From Tigriopus japonicus (Eukaryota > Arthropoda > Copepoda > Harpacticoida > Harpacticidae), in the NCBI GenBank assembly GCA_010645155.1, contig CM021319.1, forward strand, positions 2,275,401 through 2,339,400: DNA of 64,000 bases, in the 5' to 3' direction. The notes below the pieces were generated by a model that was not told where the DNA came from, ran no database searches, and saw only the letters and a program-made list of their open reading frames with translations. How positions within the stretch are numbered: the stretch's first letter is position 1; each line of letters begins with the position of its first letter. Below, in pieces: positions 1-11,439 of this stretch. The position numbers were made by a program, and so were the translations under genes.

Positions 1-1424
1 TGTGTTTTTTTGAGAGTGAAATATCAGATAATGCTTGTGACCGAGGGTCAAGGAAAGCTCCCCCAAAAGCTGTTTCCCGTTCTCCGTGTGAAGATTTCTT
101 GTCCCAAGGTGAGTGTGCAACTGTGCATCTCTCTGCTACATACCTAGCCTCTTTCGTATGTATCTGTGTGTTTATATGTAGCGTGTACCCGAGGTTATCG
201 AAAGTACACGAGCTTTCCTCAAAGGCTTTGAGATTTTTTGCTTGATACCTCAATATCTTATTTGCTTATGGAAGTACTTCTATACTTCTTATAAAAAAAG
301 CAATTTAATTAGTCTTCAACGCGTTGCGAGGCGCATAATTCAAGATTCAAGGCATTCATGTTTCTCTCGAACCGATGAGTGGCCACCGTTTCACCGATTT
401 CGATTTCTGAGAAAGTCTTATTTTGAAAGTAAACTTTCACGCATGGAAACTGCTTTGATCGAGTTACGCTATTGATGTCAACGAGCTTTTTCGGACCTGT
501 TCTTGTAATGCACTGTTGGCATTTAGAAGCCAAATTTAGTGTCTGGTACGGTATTATTATGGGACATTAACCTCCGCTTTTTAACCTTTGTGTTTGACGT
601 TTGTTGGGCCACGTTTCTCTCTCCAACTCACTCAAGTCAGTCAGTTTGTCTCTGTTTCTTTGCCTCTCGTCGAGTCTCTAAAGTGAAATTCAAATCCCCT
701 AGCTCAAGAATGGGAGAAATCTTGATTTTTTTCGATGCCTAATGCTTCCCTAAGTAACTGACACTTACGTCATTGTCGGGTGCAAAATCACAAGACGACC
801 CATTGTTTAGGACTCTTTTCATGTTTATATTACAGATAGGCCTTTCCACATCAACCTCCAATCGCATCCTTCGAAGTTTGGCGATGACGGGGGTGGCACC
901 ATAAGACGTACATTCAAGTAGTGATCGCTCACCATCTTTTCAGGTGGTGACTAACAGTGTCCTTACAAGGCTAAAATTATACCACAGCCTTACTTACCTC
1001 GGTCGGTCGTTCGGTCTGTCGATCCGCGGTCAGCTAGCCTGAATGTAGCAAGGCTGGCGGTCTATCATGGGCTTTGAGACTTTGAGTCCGTCCATACCCG
1101 CGTAGATATGTAAGGTATGAATGTACGGATGTATGTGGCAGAAGTAGAGATGAGGCTAATCGCAACATTTGTGAGTAGGTGCGAGTTTATGCTAGGCATA
1201 CTACATAGTTCAGAGGCTCTCCTTGTGTCTCTCAAGGACGCGTTTGGCTTTGGTCCAAGATTTCGAATGAACGAAAGTCTCGATTCAAAAACTGGGAAGG
1301 CAGTCGTGATCAACTTGCGTCTCAAGGAACATCCAACTGGTAGGAATACAACTATAGGAATAGCTTCAAAGACAACTTGCCATTTTGTCACTTATTCATC
1401 AATTCTCTCGTTCCTCTCTTGTAG
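1..1424 (+). other. upstream region of the myofilin-like gene, possible 5' UTR exon
   Basis: No convincing protein-coding gene is seen here. A strong splice-donor-like string (CCCAAG|GTGAGT) lies near position 110, and a pyrimidine-rich acceptor ending in AG at 1424 precedes the start codon at 1435. This would fit a non-coding first exon at the window edge joined to the coding exon. Open frames around 1117-1662 run through that acceptor and show no recognisable domain. The UTR exon is inference only; RNA evidence would decide it. Confidence 0.3.
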
Positions 1425-1434
1425 ACAGGGAAAA

Positions 1435-4400
1435 ATGGCTGGAAACACTGGAATTGGCAAAATGCACATGGATCTGTACACCAACAACTCAGCTTTGACC
1501 CAAAAGGCCAAGTTCTGGTGCAACTTTGTCTCCTCCCTCAAAGGTAATCAATCCTTTTGTTGCTTCACACCCTGCAGGAATTTAGAGGTTTTTTATCCGG
1601 GTGTATTGTTGATTCCACCTCATCAGAGGAGAGTTCGAGAGCTTTCTTGGGGAGATACGTAGACACGCGTCCAGTGAAGTGGCTGAAGTATTCAATTTTG
1701 TTGAATTGAGGCTTTCTTTGACCTTTATGCCCAGAACGCGAGTCCTCCTACTTAGCATCGACTATTCCTATTTTTCTTCTTGAGCCAAATAGGATTCGAG
1801 ATTGCAACGAAAGGGCATATTTCCTGTAATCTGTATACATACTGCTCATGATATATATTTTTTTAATCTGAATAAGTTAACATAGTTCATCTTTTGCACA
1901 ATGAACTTCACTATCCAATGTTTTCATTCCATTCGCATATTGATCCGCTAAGGACGAATGCCATCAATTTGGCCTTGTATCACTTTGTCAAGTTCTCAGT
2001 GCATAGCTATTACATACTTTTGAAGATGTGAAGCATTTGCCCAAGTCGTGTACGGTTGAAGATTATTTCTAAGGTGTTTTTTCACTTTGGATCAAGAATG
2101 CAAGCGGAACGTAATCTTGGTGGAAATTGATTGTCATGCCCTACAAATGTTCAATTTACTTGGAACATTCTCCCTAGAGACGAAGACAATTAGCTCAATG
2201 CATCTTTTCGACCTTGACTGAGCTAAGACGAGTGCCATCGACAGACAATTTTCACACGCGAGGAGTTGGAAAGATGCCAAATTAGTTCATCAGTGAGAAT
2301 AGAGGTCATGGCGTCATGCTACAGGGAACAAGCAGTCAGTGAAGTTAAAAGCCGATAGATAACCCTGCTCAGGAACCCCTGAAAGGGGTGGACACGAACT
2401 CCGATTTTTGAAAAAATGGTATGAGGCCGAGGCTATATTTTGAAACAATGTCATTTATTCCTTATTAACGAGTAAAACTGTTGAACATGCATCTTGAAAG
2501 AATTCAGTCAAACTTTTTGTGCTAATATTTATTGACTAATTGTTCTTCGCCTTGACTTTAGAGGTCCCAGCACTCCTTTTACTCGTCTCATGAACGTTTG
2601 ACATTCAGCACTCCAAAGGATTTTAGTCCTCTTAACAATCAGGAAAATACATAGATGGAATCTTGCTTCACCCATTAGTCCAACTTCTGTGAAACAATGC
2701 TAAATAGAAGTATCTGTGGTGATATCTGGAGGGTTACTCCTCTTCCATCCTCTTCAGCACCTCCACGACGCAGGAACCATTTCTATAGGAAAATGAAGGA
2801 ATGAGAATAGTCTCATTTTGAAACAAGATGGAGCCCAAATCGGAGATGTTGTTGGTTGTAACTATTGAAGGGCACTTTTGACGGTTCTGGATCAGATCAG
2901 CCATCTGATCCGGATTGGAATTGGAACAAAGGCAATCACGACGTCCTTGAGACAAAATAAGTGAAAAACATGAGGATTAAATCTTGGATTGTGGATTTGA
3001 TTGAAAATGTTTCAAGTCTTGGGGCTCAAGAAGGTCAGGACCACGCAGGACTGGGGCTAAGGGTCCTTCAGGACCAGAGGATCATGTCTTTTCATTGCAG
3101 GGATAGGCTCTACGTGCTTGATAGGGTTTCATTGATCTTCTTAGTTCTTAGATCCCTTTGTCCAGGAATTAACAATCAAATTGAGTCAAAAAAATCCACA
3201 CAATTCAATCTTGGTGGGAGCATTTCATTCTCAAGACTTTGAGAGGGTCCATGTAATCCGGGTTAGACTGTCAGATCACCAATTTGGGCTGACTGAGTCG
3301 AAAGGCAAATCAAAATATTGAGCCCATCCATTGCTAGTAGGCACACCTGATATGTTTCGAAGTCATCTTAATTTGTTCTTCATTTGATGGAATTCTTGAC
3401 ATTGAGGACTTCTTTCTTTGTTTTATGTGGACCTTAATGCGAACGGAGATTCCTCTTGGAAAGGAACCAAATTTACCCCAGAAACTCTCCTCTGGATCAA
3501 AACGGGGATTTTTATGGCGCTCATCCGTTAGACAACTTGAACAACCTAAGAATATCTTACCTGTCCTTGAATTATCCTGAACTAAAAGACACAACCATAT
3601 AATAAAAGAAATTCGAGGATGGAACATCTTTTATAGAACAATGGCAAGGTGACACAACCTAAAACAAACTTGATTTCATACAAAGTTTGGCATGTGTTAG
3701 TTAAGTTCAGGATAATACATGGATGGGTTCAATTGTAAGTTCAAAGATATTAATAAGACGTTCAAATCGGATAATAGATAAGCTCGGAAAACCCCGCTAT
3801 TTTGTTGTTGATAATTCAAGGAATGGTAAGATATTCTTAAGTTGTTCAAGTTTTGTAATGGATGAGCATAAGGAAACGCCCCGTTTTGGTCCGTGGGAAA
3901 GTTTGTTCTCAATCCTTTTGCGGAAAAGAGGAATTTGGGCTCGGATTCCGGTCCATATTCGTTCTTTTTGCTTTAGTTAGGTCTATCACTTCCGAAGGTT
4001 GTAGCAGGTAACCTAGTCATCATCAGATTTAATTTGATCACTTTGATCGTCATCTTGTAGAAAAGACACCTTGTGGGGGGTTCACTCGCACTCCATGATG
4101 TGGTCATTCATTCATTCACTATTTCATTCACTCGTTCTTGGCTGAACTTAATGTCTTCGAAACACCCACATCAGACTGATTTTGGGGCGTGGTGTTGACC
4201 TTTACCAAGGCTAGGACTTGGCTGGACCCGCTTGAAACACAGAAAACCCCGATTGGCGCACTATCTTTTGGACTCTTGGTCGATTTCCGTTTGATTTTCC
4301 ACTCCCAACATGGCCGTCTGTACTTCTTGTTTACTTACGAACTCTCGGCCTCATCCGTGTGAGGTTGCGAGCTAGGAAATTCCGCGAGTTCGTATCCAGT

Positions 4401-4782
4401 ATTTATACTATTATATAGGTTATCCCTGCCCTGCTGGAGATGAAAGCAGACCAACCAAACAAACATAATATTCTGAGTTGTCTGACTGATTTGATGATTC
4501 TCTTTTGCAGGAGCCCAAGACCTCAGAGCTCCCGATGAGCGTGTGTTCCGCACCATTCACCCCAGCATCGTTCACACCCTTCCCGATGACTTCCCTGAAT
4601 TGAAGCACGAGTTCTCGAAACTGGAGTCCCAGATGTTTGACAAACCCCGCAAGCGCGCTTCCGAACCTTTGACCCCCATTCTTCCCGATGCTCATGACAG
4701 GATCTTTACCCCCGGGTATAGCTACATGCCAGTGCACACCGAGATCTACGGAACTTACCGCCCAAGACCCGTCCGATACTAA
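1435..4782 (+). CDS. myofilin-like thick-filament protein (two coding exons)
   Basis: The two coding exons are 1435-1543 and 4511-4782, joined in frame across a GT-AG intron of about 3 kb (donor AAG|GTAATC, acceptor TTTTGCAG), giving 126 residues. The N-terminal part carries a KAKFW...LKG segment followed across the junction by a DLRAPDER-like segment. This resembles, from memory, the arthropod myofilin family of muscle thick-filament proteins. The C-terminus is rich in Tyr, Pro and Arg (TPGYSY...YGTYRPRPVRY). No signal peptide or membrane segment is visible, which fits a sarcomeric protein. The ATG at 1435 is 11 bases into the exon. Upstream sequence suggests a non-coding first exon. A polyadenylation signal follows at 5003. 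The exon structure is well supported; the family name rests on remembered motifs and is less certain (flightin-related proteins are the alternative). Confidence 0.6.
2368..2712 (+). mobile_element. decayed LINE reverse-transcriptase C-terminal remnant, copy A
   Basis: This stretch matches 19855-20195 along its length with scattered differences, so it is a dispersed repeat. In the better-preserved second copy the frame reads LERIQSNFLFNIYGLG, typical of the region after the RT domain in invertebrate LINEs. Here the same frame is broken by a stop soon after LERIQSNFL. It is a dead 5'-truncated insertion in the intron of the myofilin-like gene. Confidence 0.6.
3400..3980. repeat. inverted pair of coding-like repeats
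   Basis: About 200 bp at 3400-3605, read on the minus strand, matches 3785-3975 read on the plus strand. Both orientations translate to related peptides: DNSRTGKIFLGCSS...PRF on the minus strand and DNSRNGKIFLSCSS...PRFGPWES on the plus strand, each ending near a VHI motif. The shared reading frame suggests two copies of a former coding exon or transposon gene facing each other. I do not recognise the family. Confidence 0.55.
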
Positions 4783-5002
4783 GAAATGGCCCAGTTCGTT
4801 TCGAGAGGGCCACTTTGTTGAAGTTGACCGCCTCTTGACGCAATTGTACTTCACTTCTTGCACAGCCATCTATTTTCTCATGGTTTATCCAACACCAAAG
4901 CAAGCCTACCAACACCGTTATGCTAATAAGCTATCGAGAATGTGATCGCGAAAGAATCTAAAAATTAGCCATTGTCCCATGTTACATTGTCTATGAAATG
5001 TG

Positions 5003-5008
5003 AATAAA
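5003..5008 (+). terminator. polyadenylation signal AATAAA of the myofilin-like gene
   Basis: A canonical AATAAA lies 220 bp after the stop codon at 4782, on the coding strand, with no other gene between. Confidence 0.6.
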
Positions 5009-5090
5009 GTACCCTGTCAACCTTTGGAGAAAACACTTTTGGTATATTTCCCTTCTATACTAGATCAAGGATGGCTCAAGCCAGGATTAC

Positions 5091-5205
5091 TTTCAAAATA
5101 CACACTGGGTCCGATTAGAACAATGAAAATTCAACGGAACAATACATTTGTTGCAAAAACTTCACATTTTAGTACAATGATCGGACCCAGTGTGTATTTT
5201 TGAAA
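5091..5205. repeat. short inverted-repeat (hairpin) element
   Basis: The left arm at 5091-5115 (core ACACACTGGGTCCGAT) is repeated in reverse complement at 5180-5205 with one extra T, leaving a loop of about 64 bases. The shape fits a small foldback MITE. No target-site duplication was recognised. Confidence 0.6.
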
Positions 5206-6570
5206 TTCGTCCTGATGTACAGTGGTTCCTGACTAGATATTCACATTAAAAATGGAATGCTGAGCCATCACACATAAACATCGATTTTCATTCCAAGTTT
5301 GGTTTTTAAGTGGTAATGCATACTGATCAAATCAACAAATGTTTCCTGAAGATGGGAGAAGGGCAGAACTAAGATTAGATGTCGCATCCAATTCATAATA
5401 CAGATTTTTTCTTGCGCTATAGTTACTGGTACCCAGGGTTGGTCAGGGGGATTATCCCCTCCGAAAAGAGTCCCGTTTATCCCCCTTGGAATAAACGGGA
5501 TTTTCCTTCAAGTAGTAAAAGTGATAAACGGGATAAACGGGATTTTCCTACTTTTCAAGCTTTTTTCTTACTTTTCAAGCATTTTTTCTTACTCTTCAAG
5601 CATTTTTTCCTACCTCACAAGCAATTTTTCCTACTTCACAAGCAACTTTTCCCACGTTTCAAGCACTTCTTTCTTCTTTCTATAATTATTCACAAATTTA
5701 CCTAACACTTTATTTCCCACAAAAAATTGAACGCAAATTTCTTCAATAATTTCTGATTTAGATCCGTTCAATAAACATCACAAATTGTTAAATCTTGTCA
5801 TGGCTCTCAATTTTGATAAAAAGTTGTCAACACCATTGGACAACTCCTAATGGTCGAAAATGATTTGAATTACTGATGGGATTCAATCTAATTTCAATCT
5901 GTCTGATCTTTTACGACTGTCATCAATGTCATTCGTCTTTTGCAATCGTAGTTGAAAAAATGTGCTTAGTTTTAATGATACCCCTAATCTGACGTCTCCA
6001 AAAATACTCCTAGATATTCTTCATGACCGAACACTTTTTTCAAAGCAAATTGAAAACCAGATTGAACTCCATCAGTATTTAAAAATAATACGTACTTTTA
6101 GTGAAATACTGCTTCTTGGGTTTGAACGCCAATGCCTGCGAGAGGTAGCTTTTATGATTTCATACTATACTTGAGAGCTTTACGCTCTCCTCAAGATTAT
6201 AGTCGATTTAGTTACCTTGATTTAGTATACAGGCAAAACGAAAAAAACGTGGCTTTTCTTTTTTTCTGTGTAGTAAATCTACTCGATTTTGGTCGGTTTT
6301 GTGCATTCCATCAAATTCGAGATGTCCTTGGCTTAGATAATCAGAAAATAAATGCAAACTTTATTAAGTCAAATGGCATTGGATGAATCTCTATTTTTAA
6401 TGCTTTTTTCGCAACGAAGTGAGGAGGTGCAAGCGTGCCTGATTAAGCTAAAATTTACTAAATTATCTAAGCTGAACTATAGATTTCTAACTTACTTGAT
6501 GTCTAATAAATGACAACACGGAGAGTAGAATTGTTAAATGAGCAATCTTCCAGCTTAATAAACCGGTTAA
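5206..6570. other. intergenic, A/T-rich with a minisatellite
   Basis: No gene is seen. Several AAACGGGAT-type words occur around 5455-5545, followed by a degenerate tandem array at 5548-5666. The remainder up to the LINE fragment at 6571 is A/T-rich with short frames only. Confidence 0.5.
5548..5666. repeat. degenerate tandem repeat, unit about 23 bp
   Basis: About five to six units of the form CTTTTCAAGCATTTTTTCTTA follow each other, drifting to CACAAGCAATTTTTCCTA. The shared CAAGCA core makes the period visible. It encodes nothing recognisable. Confidence 0.6.
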
Positions 6571-7185
6571 TTGTACTGTTGGACAAATATCAAAATCAAT
6601 CTTACGGTTGTAACAATGTATCGGCCACCTTCTTGTAGCTCTTCTTCATTTCTGTCAGCTCTCCAATTCATTGGAAAGGAGTTAGATCGAGAGGTTTGTT
6701 CTCGACTCTTTGTTGTTGGCGACTTCAATTTTCCGGCTAGCATTGTTGAGTGGGAGGTTAGTCCGGATGGGTACATTCCCATTTCGAAAACGGCATCGCC
6801 GTCTTTCGAAAAATTAGAAGAGTTTGCGATCTTACGTAATCTCTCTCAACACGTTGGTGTTGCAACCAGAGCAGAGAGTGTTTTAGACTTGGTTTTTTCC
6901 AACGACCCTGATCTGATCCAGTATGTCCATGTTGCCCCATGTAGCCTTTCAGATCATCACATTCTTGAGATAGGGTCGACCATTACTCAAAAGCCGGCGA
7001 GCTCTAGAGTCAAACCTGCTCAAAAGGTGGGCGTGGCCAAGTTTAAGTTCAAAGATGAACACTGGCCCATTATTGTTGAAAGATTAGGCGAGTTGGACTT
7101 GATTTCCATTCTAAAGCAGGAACATCAATAGATAAAGCTATAAATAAGCTAATTTCACTTTTTGACGAGGTTTGTTTGTCCAGTG
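6571..7185 (+). mobile_element. LINE fragment: AP-like endonuclease domain (family 1, copy 1)
   Basis: The open frame from about 6571 to 7131 carries hallmarks of a non-LTR retrotransposon endonuclease in order: MYRPPS, VVGDFNFP, LDLVFSN and SLSDHHIL. It then reads into the linker before reverse transcriptase. A stop at 7129-7131 ends the frame, but DNA similarity to the second copy at 20997-22110 continues to the assembly gap. The N-terminal part of the endonuclease and all of RT are missing or hidden in the gap, so this is a truncated relic. In both copies the shared stretch reads ILEIGSTITQKP. Confidence 0.8.
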
Positions 7186-7315
7186 NNNNNNNNNNNNNNN
7201 NNNNNNNNNNNNNNNNNNNNNNNNNNNNNNNNNNNNNNNNNNNNNNNNNNNNNNNNNNNNNNNNNNNNNNNNNNNNNNNNNNNNNNNNNNNNNNNNNNNN
7301 NNNNNNNNNNNNNNN
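7186..7315. other. assembly gap (130 N)
   Basis: Undetermined bases. The LINE fragment on the left probably continues into it. Confidence 0.95.
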
Positions 7316-7511
7316 CACGTCATGGAAATGAATTTAACTATGATTAATGACACATCATCGACGCCAGAATAAAGGCGCCATGTTTGGAAAGTAAACAACG
7401 GTTCGATTCAATGGCTTATTCTCGGGCAATCGCACGTTTCTGACATCATCCCAAAATGATGTGAAGTAACGTTCATTCCGTTCCGTTTCCCAAGCTTGCC
7501 AAACTGTAGGA

Positions 7512-9342
7512 GATAATCATTCCCTCCTTCAATCTTTTGCATGCATTTTTTTAAATTTCCTTTTTCTTATGAAGCAAAACACACAATCCAGCAGTGGGTG
7601 AAATTAAATTCTTCAACAAACTAATTTATGACGATTTTTCCAAGAATTTGCATAACCGCTACAGAAAATACTAAAGGAGCCCTGTCAATTTGTGATTGAC
7701 ACTAGTCTCACGAAGTCACTTTTCTTCAATATTATCTAATGACCTAATGACCTAATGCTCTAGTGATCTTTTAAATTTTCAAATTCAATTAGTATACCGA
7801 GTGATTCATAAGAAACGGAACGACAAATCATGTCCGTAACGCGTCTATGGTTGATCTGACAAAAAATGCACAAAGCTCAAAAGACGCGACGGATAACAAT
7901 TCTTAAAATGGATGTATTTTTGTTCCCTAAATTTTGTTTTATTTACGATTTTAACCAAATTTCGGGAGGGAGAAAAAAGTCGGAGTCACGAACGCCCCTT
8001 TAACGGAAAAAAATCAATGCATAAGTATAGAACTAGGGGAATTGCTTTTTCTGAAACTTCAAGCCAAAAGTTTGGCAAATCATATGCGATGAAGGCCAAG
8101 TTCATACATTATTTCAATCACGAGTTATAGATGATGTAATTAGGTGTTCTGTTTCTTTTGAAACACCCAGTTGTAAGAAATACTTATCCCAACGAAATAG
8201 CAATCATCTGTTGGAGTTCTTTACTTGTAGATATCTAATTGAATTATCAAATTTAAGTATTGTCCAAATTTTACAGTAATTGCTGTTTTCATAACACACT
8301 AAAATGGTCACCGTTTTCATTTGTTCCGTTTTCTTTCAAATTTAACAGAATGTACGCAGACAAGGATTTTTTCAATATTCATCTAGAATTTTTTCCTTCA
8401 GAGAGTGAAGAGTATTATGACATAAAGTATAAGAACATATAAGTATGAGAACACAAGGTCCACCAAAAGTTCCTTCTCCACACTAAAGAGCTCTATGGAA
8501 CATTGTATTGTATTGTATTTCAGAAATATTTAGTTCATTTGAAGGCATCGGTGAATAACATGAGATCTCAATTTTTACACATCAGTTTAATGAACGGATA
8601 TTTCTCAGGTCCTGGATAAGCTTTGGCTTGTTTTCACCAGAAACTGACACGAGAAAGAAAGATAATAGATTATGTTAATAGTTGGAAAGAGGAAGAGAAG
8701 GAGGAAGAGAAAACATGAGCCACACCTTTTTAATTGAATGCAAAGTGCTAAACCTTGTCTGAGAACGGACGATGTCAGAGGCTAAAATAATAGTCAACAT
8801 TGATCGAGCAGGGAAGGGGTTTTGTTAACTTGCGATCTGTTTTTTCGGATTGCTGAGTCAATTATGAGAAGAATCTAGGCAAACAAAACAATCTCTAATT
8901 TAGCAAGGAGTGGTGTCGTATTTTTGCATGAGTAAGAGTTGAACTCTTTTTGTAAACTGCCCTCGTGTTAGGGTTGGATCAGGATTACTCTCACTAGCTT
9001 AAATCTCTTATTGCACGATCTTCCAAGAATAGGTCTAACAAGTTCGTTTACTTTGTGCCTACTCTTTCCTGAGCCAAATTTTTGGTCGTTCGTGGCACAT
9101 TACCTTTGAAACATAATGAAAGCCCTCAAATGTGAGCAAAAAAAATGTAAATTTCATCCCTGCCATCACTTTTGCAGTAAAAGCGCGGTCTATGGGCAAG
9201 GCAAGAAAAGCTTTAACAAACATAAATTAGTCTGTTGAAGAATTTAATTTCACCCATTCCTCTGGATCATGTGTTTTGCTTCATAACAAGAAGGAAATTT
9301 ATCAAAAATGCATGTAAAAGATTGTAGGAGGGAATGATAATC
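7512..9342. repeat. 1.8 kb foldback: diverged inverted arms of about 120 bp
   Basis: The left arm at 7512-7630 reappears in reverse complement at 9221-9342. Shared stretches include GATAATCATTCCCTCC, GAAGCAAAACACA and GTGAAATTAAATTCTTCAAC. Identity is high but with small indels. It is either a non-autonomous DNA transposon with long terminal inverted repeats or two opposite insertions of one repeat. The 1.6 kb between the arms is A/T-rich and holds no recognisable transposase. No clear flanking duplication was found. Confidence 0.6.
7631..9220. other. interior of the foldback, no gene seen
   Basis: A/T-rich sequence with only short frames. A segment around 8527-8645 resembles one at 45595-45712 (shared CTGGATAAGCT...GCTTGTTTTCACC), so a dispersed SINE- or LINE-tail-like repeat lies inside. 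Confidence 0.5.
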
Positions 9343-9367
9343 AGTTCTTTCAGTACAGTTAAGTATA

Positions 9368-9658
9368 CAGTTCTGTATAGACAGAAATGTCACTCCCAAA
9401 TGGTTCTTGATTCAACAAGCTTGCGTTGTGTGTGGGATGGAATTTGACATTGAGCACAACTAGTTAGGTGATTCAAAACTGGAATTTGCAATTTCAGGGA
9501 TTGATTGGCGGAATTGCTCTTTCAACTGCTATGCTCGAACAAGAGCAATGCATGGTGAATCAAGTCACCTGGCACCCTTGTTGCTGGACTGCTGAAATGA
9601 GCTCAAAGCAAATCTCCACTGACCTAACTGGAGTGACATTTCTGTCTATATAAAACTG
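9368..9658. mobile_element. mariner-type MITE, 291 bp, flanked by TA
   Basis: Terminal inverted repeats of about 30 bp (core ATAGACAGAAATGTCACTCC on the left and its complement on the right) begin with CAG and end with CTG. They are immediately flanked by TA on both sides (9366-9367, 9659-9660). CAG/CTG termini plus a TA duplication are the hallmark of Tc1/mariner insertions. The interior does not encode a transposase, so it is a non-autonomous element. Confidence 0.75.
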
Positions 9659-9846
9659 TAGTTCAAACGTGTCTACAAATGCTTGCAGAGGGCCTATCAC
9701 ACATATGAGTACAAAAGTTATTGCGGATAGCAGAAGATTAAAATTAGAATACACTGAATAAGGTCTCACTTGCTCAAAAAAGCCTTCTCAGTCGTCAATG
9801 AGTCAATGGACAAAACAGGAAGCAAATAGAACCATTCTTAGCCAAA

Positions 9847-10165
9847 TTGAAGGCAAAAATAGAGGAAAGCGCAATGGTGTCCATGGGTGGCCTTGTCCAT
9901 GATATGGATTTTGGGTTAGCCTTCATGTGGCCACCATCGTCAACTAATTTCAATGTTTTCGACTTTTCATGGCGGAGCAAATTTGAATGGGAAACAAGCA
10001 AAACATCTCACAGCAGTATTGAAAGTATGAAGACCTCAATCCGCCATGTGTGGCACAACACCCCAGACAGTCTGTTTGGATGGCTTGCCTTCAGACCTCG
10101 TTTAGAGGCTGCTGTGTTGGAGCTGCTTGAGGAGGCCACATCAAATAAACCTCATGTGCAGATGT
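9847..10165 (+). pseudogene. mariner transposase C-terminal remnant
   Basis: The frame contains a decayed DD[D/E] catalytic-domain block: WPPSSTNFNVFDFSW corresponds to the mariner WPPSSPDLNPLDF motif carrying the third acidic residue region, followed by SSIESMKTSIRHVW and AFRPRLEAAV. The DLNPLD segment is mutated (TNFNVFD), and the HTH and first catalytic part are absent. The closing GGHI-type end of the family is not preserved. It is a dead fragment, possibly related to the MITE just upstream, and the hAT element at 10262 lies just beyond it. Confidence 0.75.
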
Positions 10166-10261
10166 CAAACTGTTTTTTTTTGTTAAGAAGTCAAATTTTG
10201 TAATGACTAATGAGCGGTGCTGCACCTTGTACATAAAACTCATATTTTTCAAGGTTATGAC

Positions 10262-11115
10262 TAGAGACAGGAAGTTTAGACGAATAAAACTGTCAAATTA
10301 GACGAAAAAAGACGAATAAAATTGACCGATTAGACGAAAAAAGACGAATAAAATTCCCCGATTAAATGAAAAAAGACGAATAAAATTGCCCAATGCAACG
10401 AAAAAGGCGAATAAAAGGCTTCATTTAACGAAAAAAGCTGTCTTTCGCGGTAAAAAAAAAACTAACGAATTGTCTGTAAAGAGGTTACAAAGAGCTTTAA
10501 ACTGCTGCCCATAAAGTAGACGAAAAGTGTGTCCCAATTGAGGGGAAACACCTGCTTTGTGTAAAACGACAAAATATGCAAAAGAAAGGAAGGAAAAGTG
10601 CCAAATGAGCAAGAAATGGTCAGTGATAAATATTAATTTAAAAAAAAACTTGTTCAGAACCGCCCTTTTTTCAACGTTTTCAGTTGAGGAATATTTTATG
10701 GCAAATTTGCTGACACTTAATTGTTCGCATAGTCGGATAGCTTTTTCAATCCAATAGTGGCCTTTTCGTTCTGTGTCTGTCAGGAAACCCTACAAGTTAA
10801 AATTTAAGTGTGGATCATATTTTGTTCGAGCCAAAACGCAACTGACAATCAAACTATGGCCCAAGTTTTGGCGTTGAACTTTTTTGAAAGTGTCTATTTG
10901 ATTTAAAATTTGAGAAAAAAACTTAAAATCCAAGAAAATTTTCCATTTTTCACTAATCAGACAAAAAAAATTGAGTAAAATTGCCGGATTAGACGAAAAA
11001 AGACGAATAAAATCCAAATTAGACGAATAAATTTGTCGCGACGAATAAGGTTAAAAACGACGAATAAAGACGAAAAAAGACGAATACGTTTATTCGTCTG
11101 AAGTTCCTGTCCCTA
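10262..11115. mobile_element. hAT-type MITE, 854 bp, 8-bp target duplication GTTATGAC
   Basis: The ends are TAGAGACAGGAAG...(G)TTCCTGTCCCTA, near-perfect inverted repeats. The 8 bases GTTATGAC flank both sides (10254-10261 and 11116-11123). Both subterminal zones carry tandem words of the type GACGAAAAAAGACGAATAAAAT (about 10275-10440 and 10985-11095), as is usual for hAT transposase binding regions. No transposase is encoded. Confidence 0.8.
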
Positions 11116-11123
11116 GTTATGAC

Positions 11124-11437
11124 ATAATGTCGCGCATGATTGTGTGGCGACCTCTATAGGTAAGACGCTACCTGGTGGATTCCCCTCAGGTAGCCAGTTG
11201 ACTGAAAACGTTTTCATGGCAGACCATCGTTGACAACTTTTCCGCATGAAATGCTTAGATTTTTTTACTATTACGGGCATCTCGTGACTCATGAGCGGCG
11301 ATATTAAATACAATGGGTGATCTTCCAGAAATTCATCACAATACCGTTGATTGAAGTGCTTCATTGAAATAGGGGGTCTCAAATTCAGTTAAATATCGTT
11401 CGTTTGGCTTACTCCCCATTACATATACAATTCCACG
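11124..11437. other. short unassigned spacer between transposons
   Basis: About 310 bp separate the hAT element from the mariner element. I see no gene or recognisable repeat here. Confidence 0.4.
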
Positions 11438-11439
11438 TA

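Larger units (their letters stand above)
1544..4510 (+). other. large intron of the myofilin-like gene
   Basis: This 3 kb intron hosts old mobile-element sequence: a decayed LINE reverse-transcriptase tail at about 2368-2712 and an inverted pair of coding-like repeats at about 3400-3980. The rest is A/T-rich with no recognisable gene. A short minus-strand frame at 2734-2955 preceded by a passable acceptor has no recognisable homology and is left uncalled. Confidence 0.6.

Noticed and set aside
1117..1662. 181-codon frame before and over the first myofilin exon
   Set aside because: It runs through a good splice acceptor and past a good donor in the wrong frame; no domain is visible.
2734..2955. 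Minus-strand 73-codon frame with a plausible acceptor
   Set aside because: No homology, no partner exon, and it lies inside the intron of a plus-strand gene next to LINE debris.
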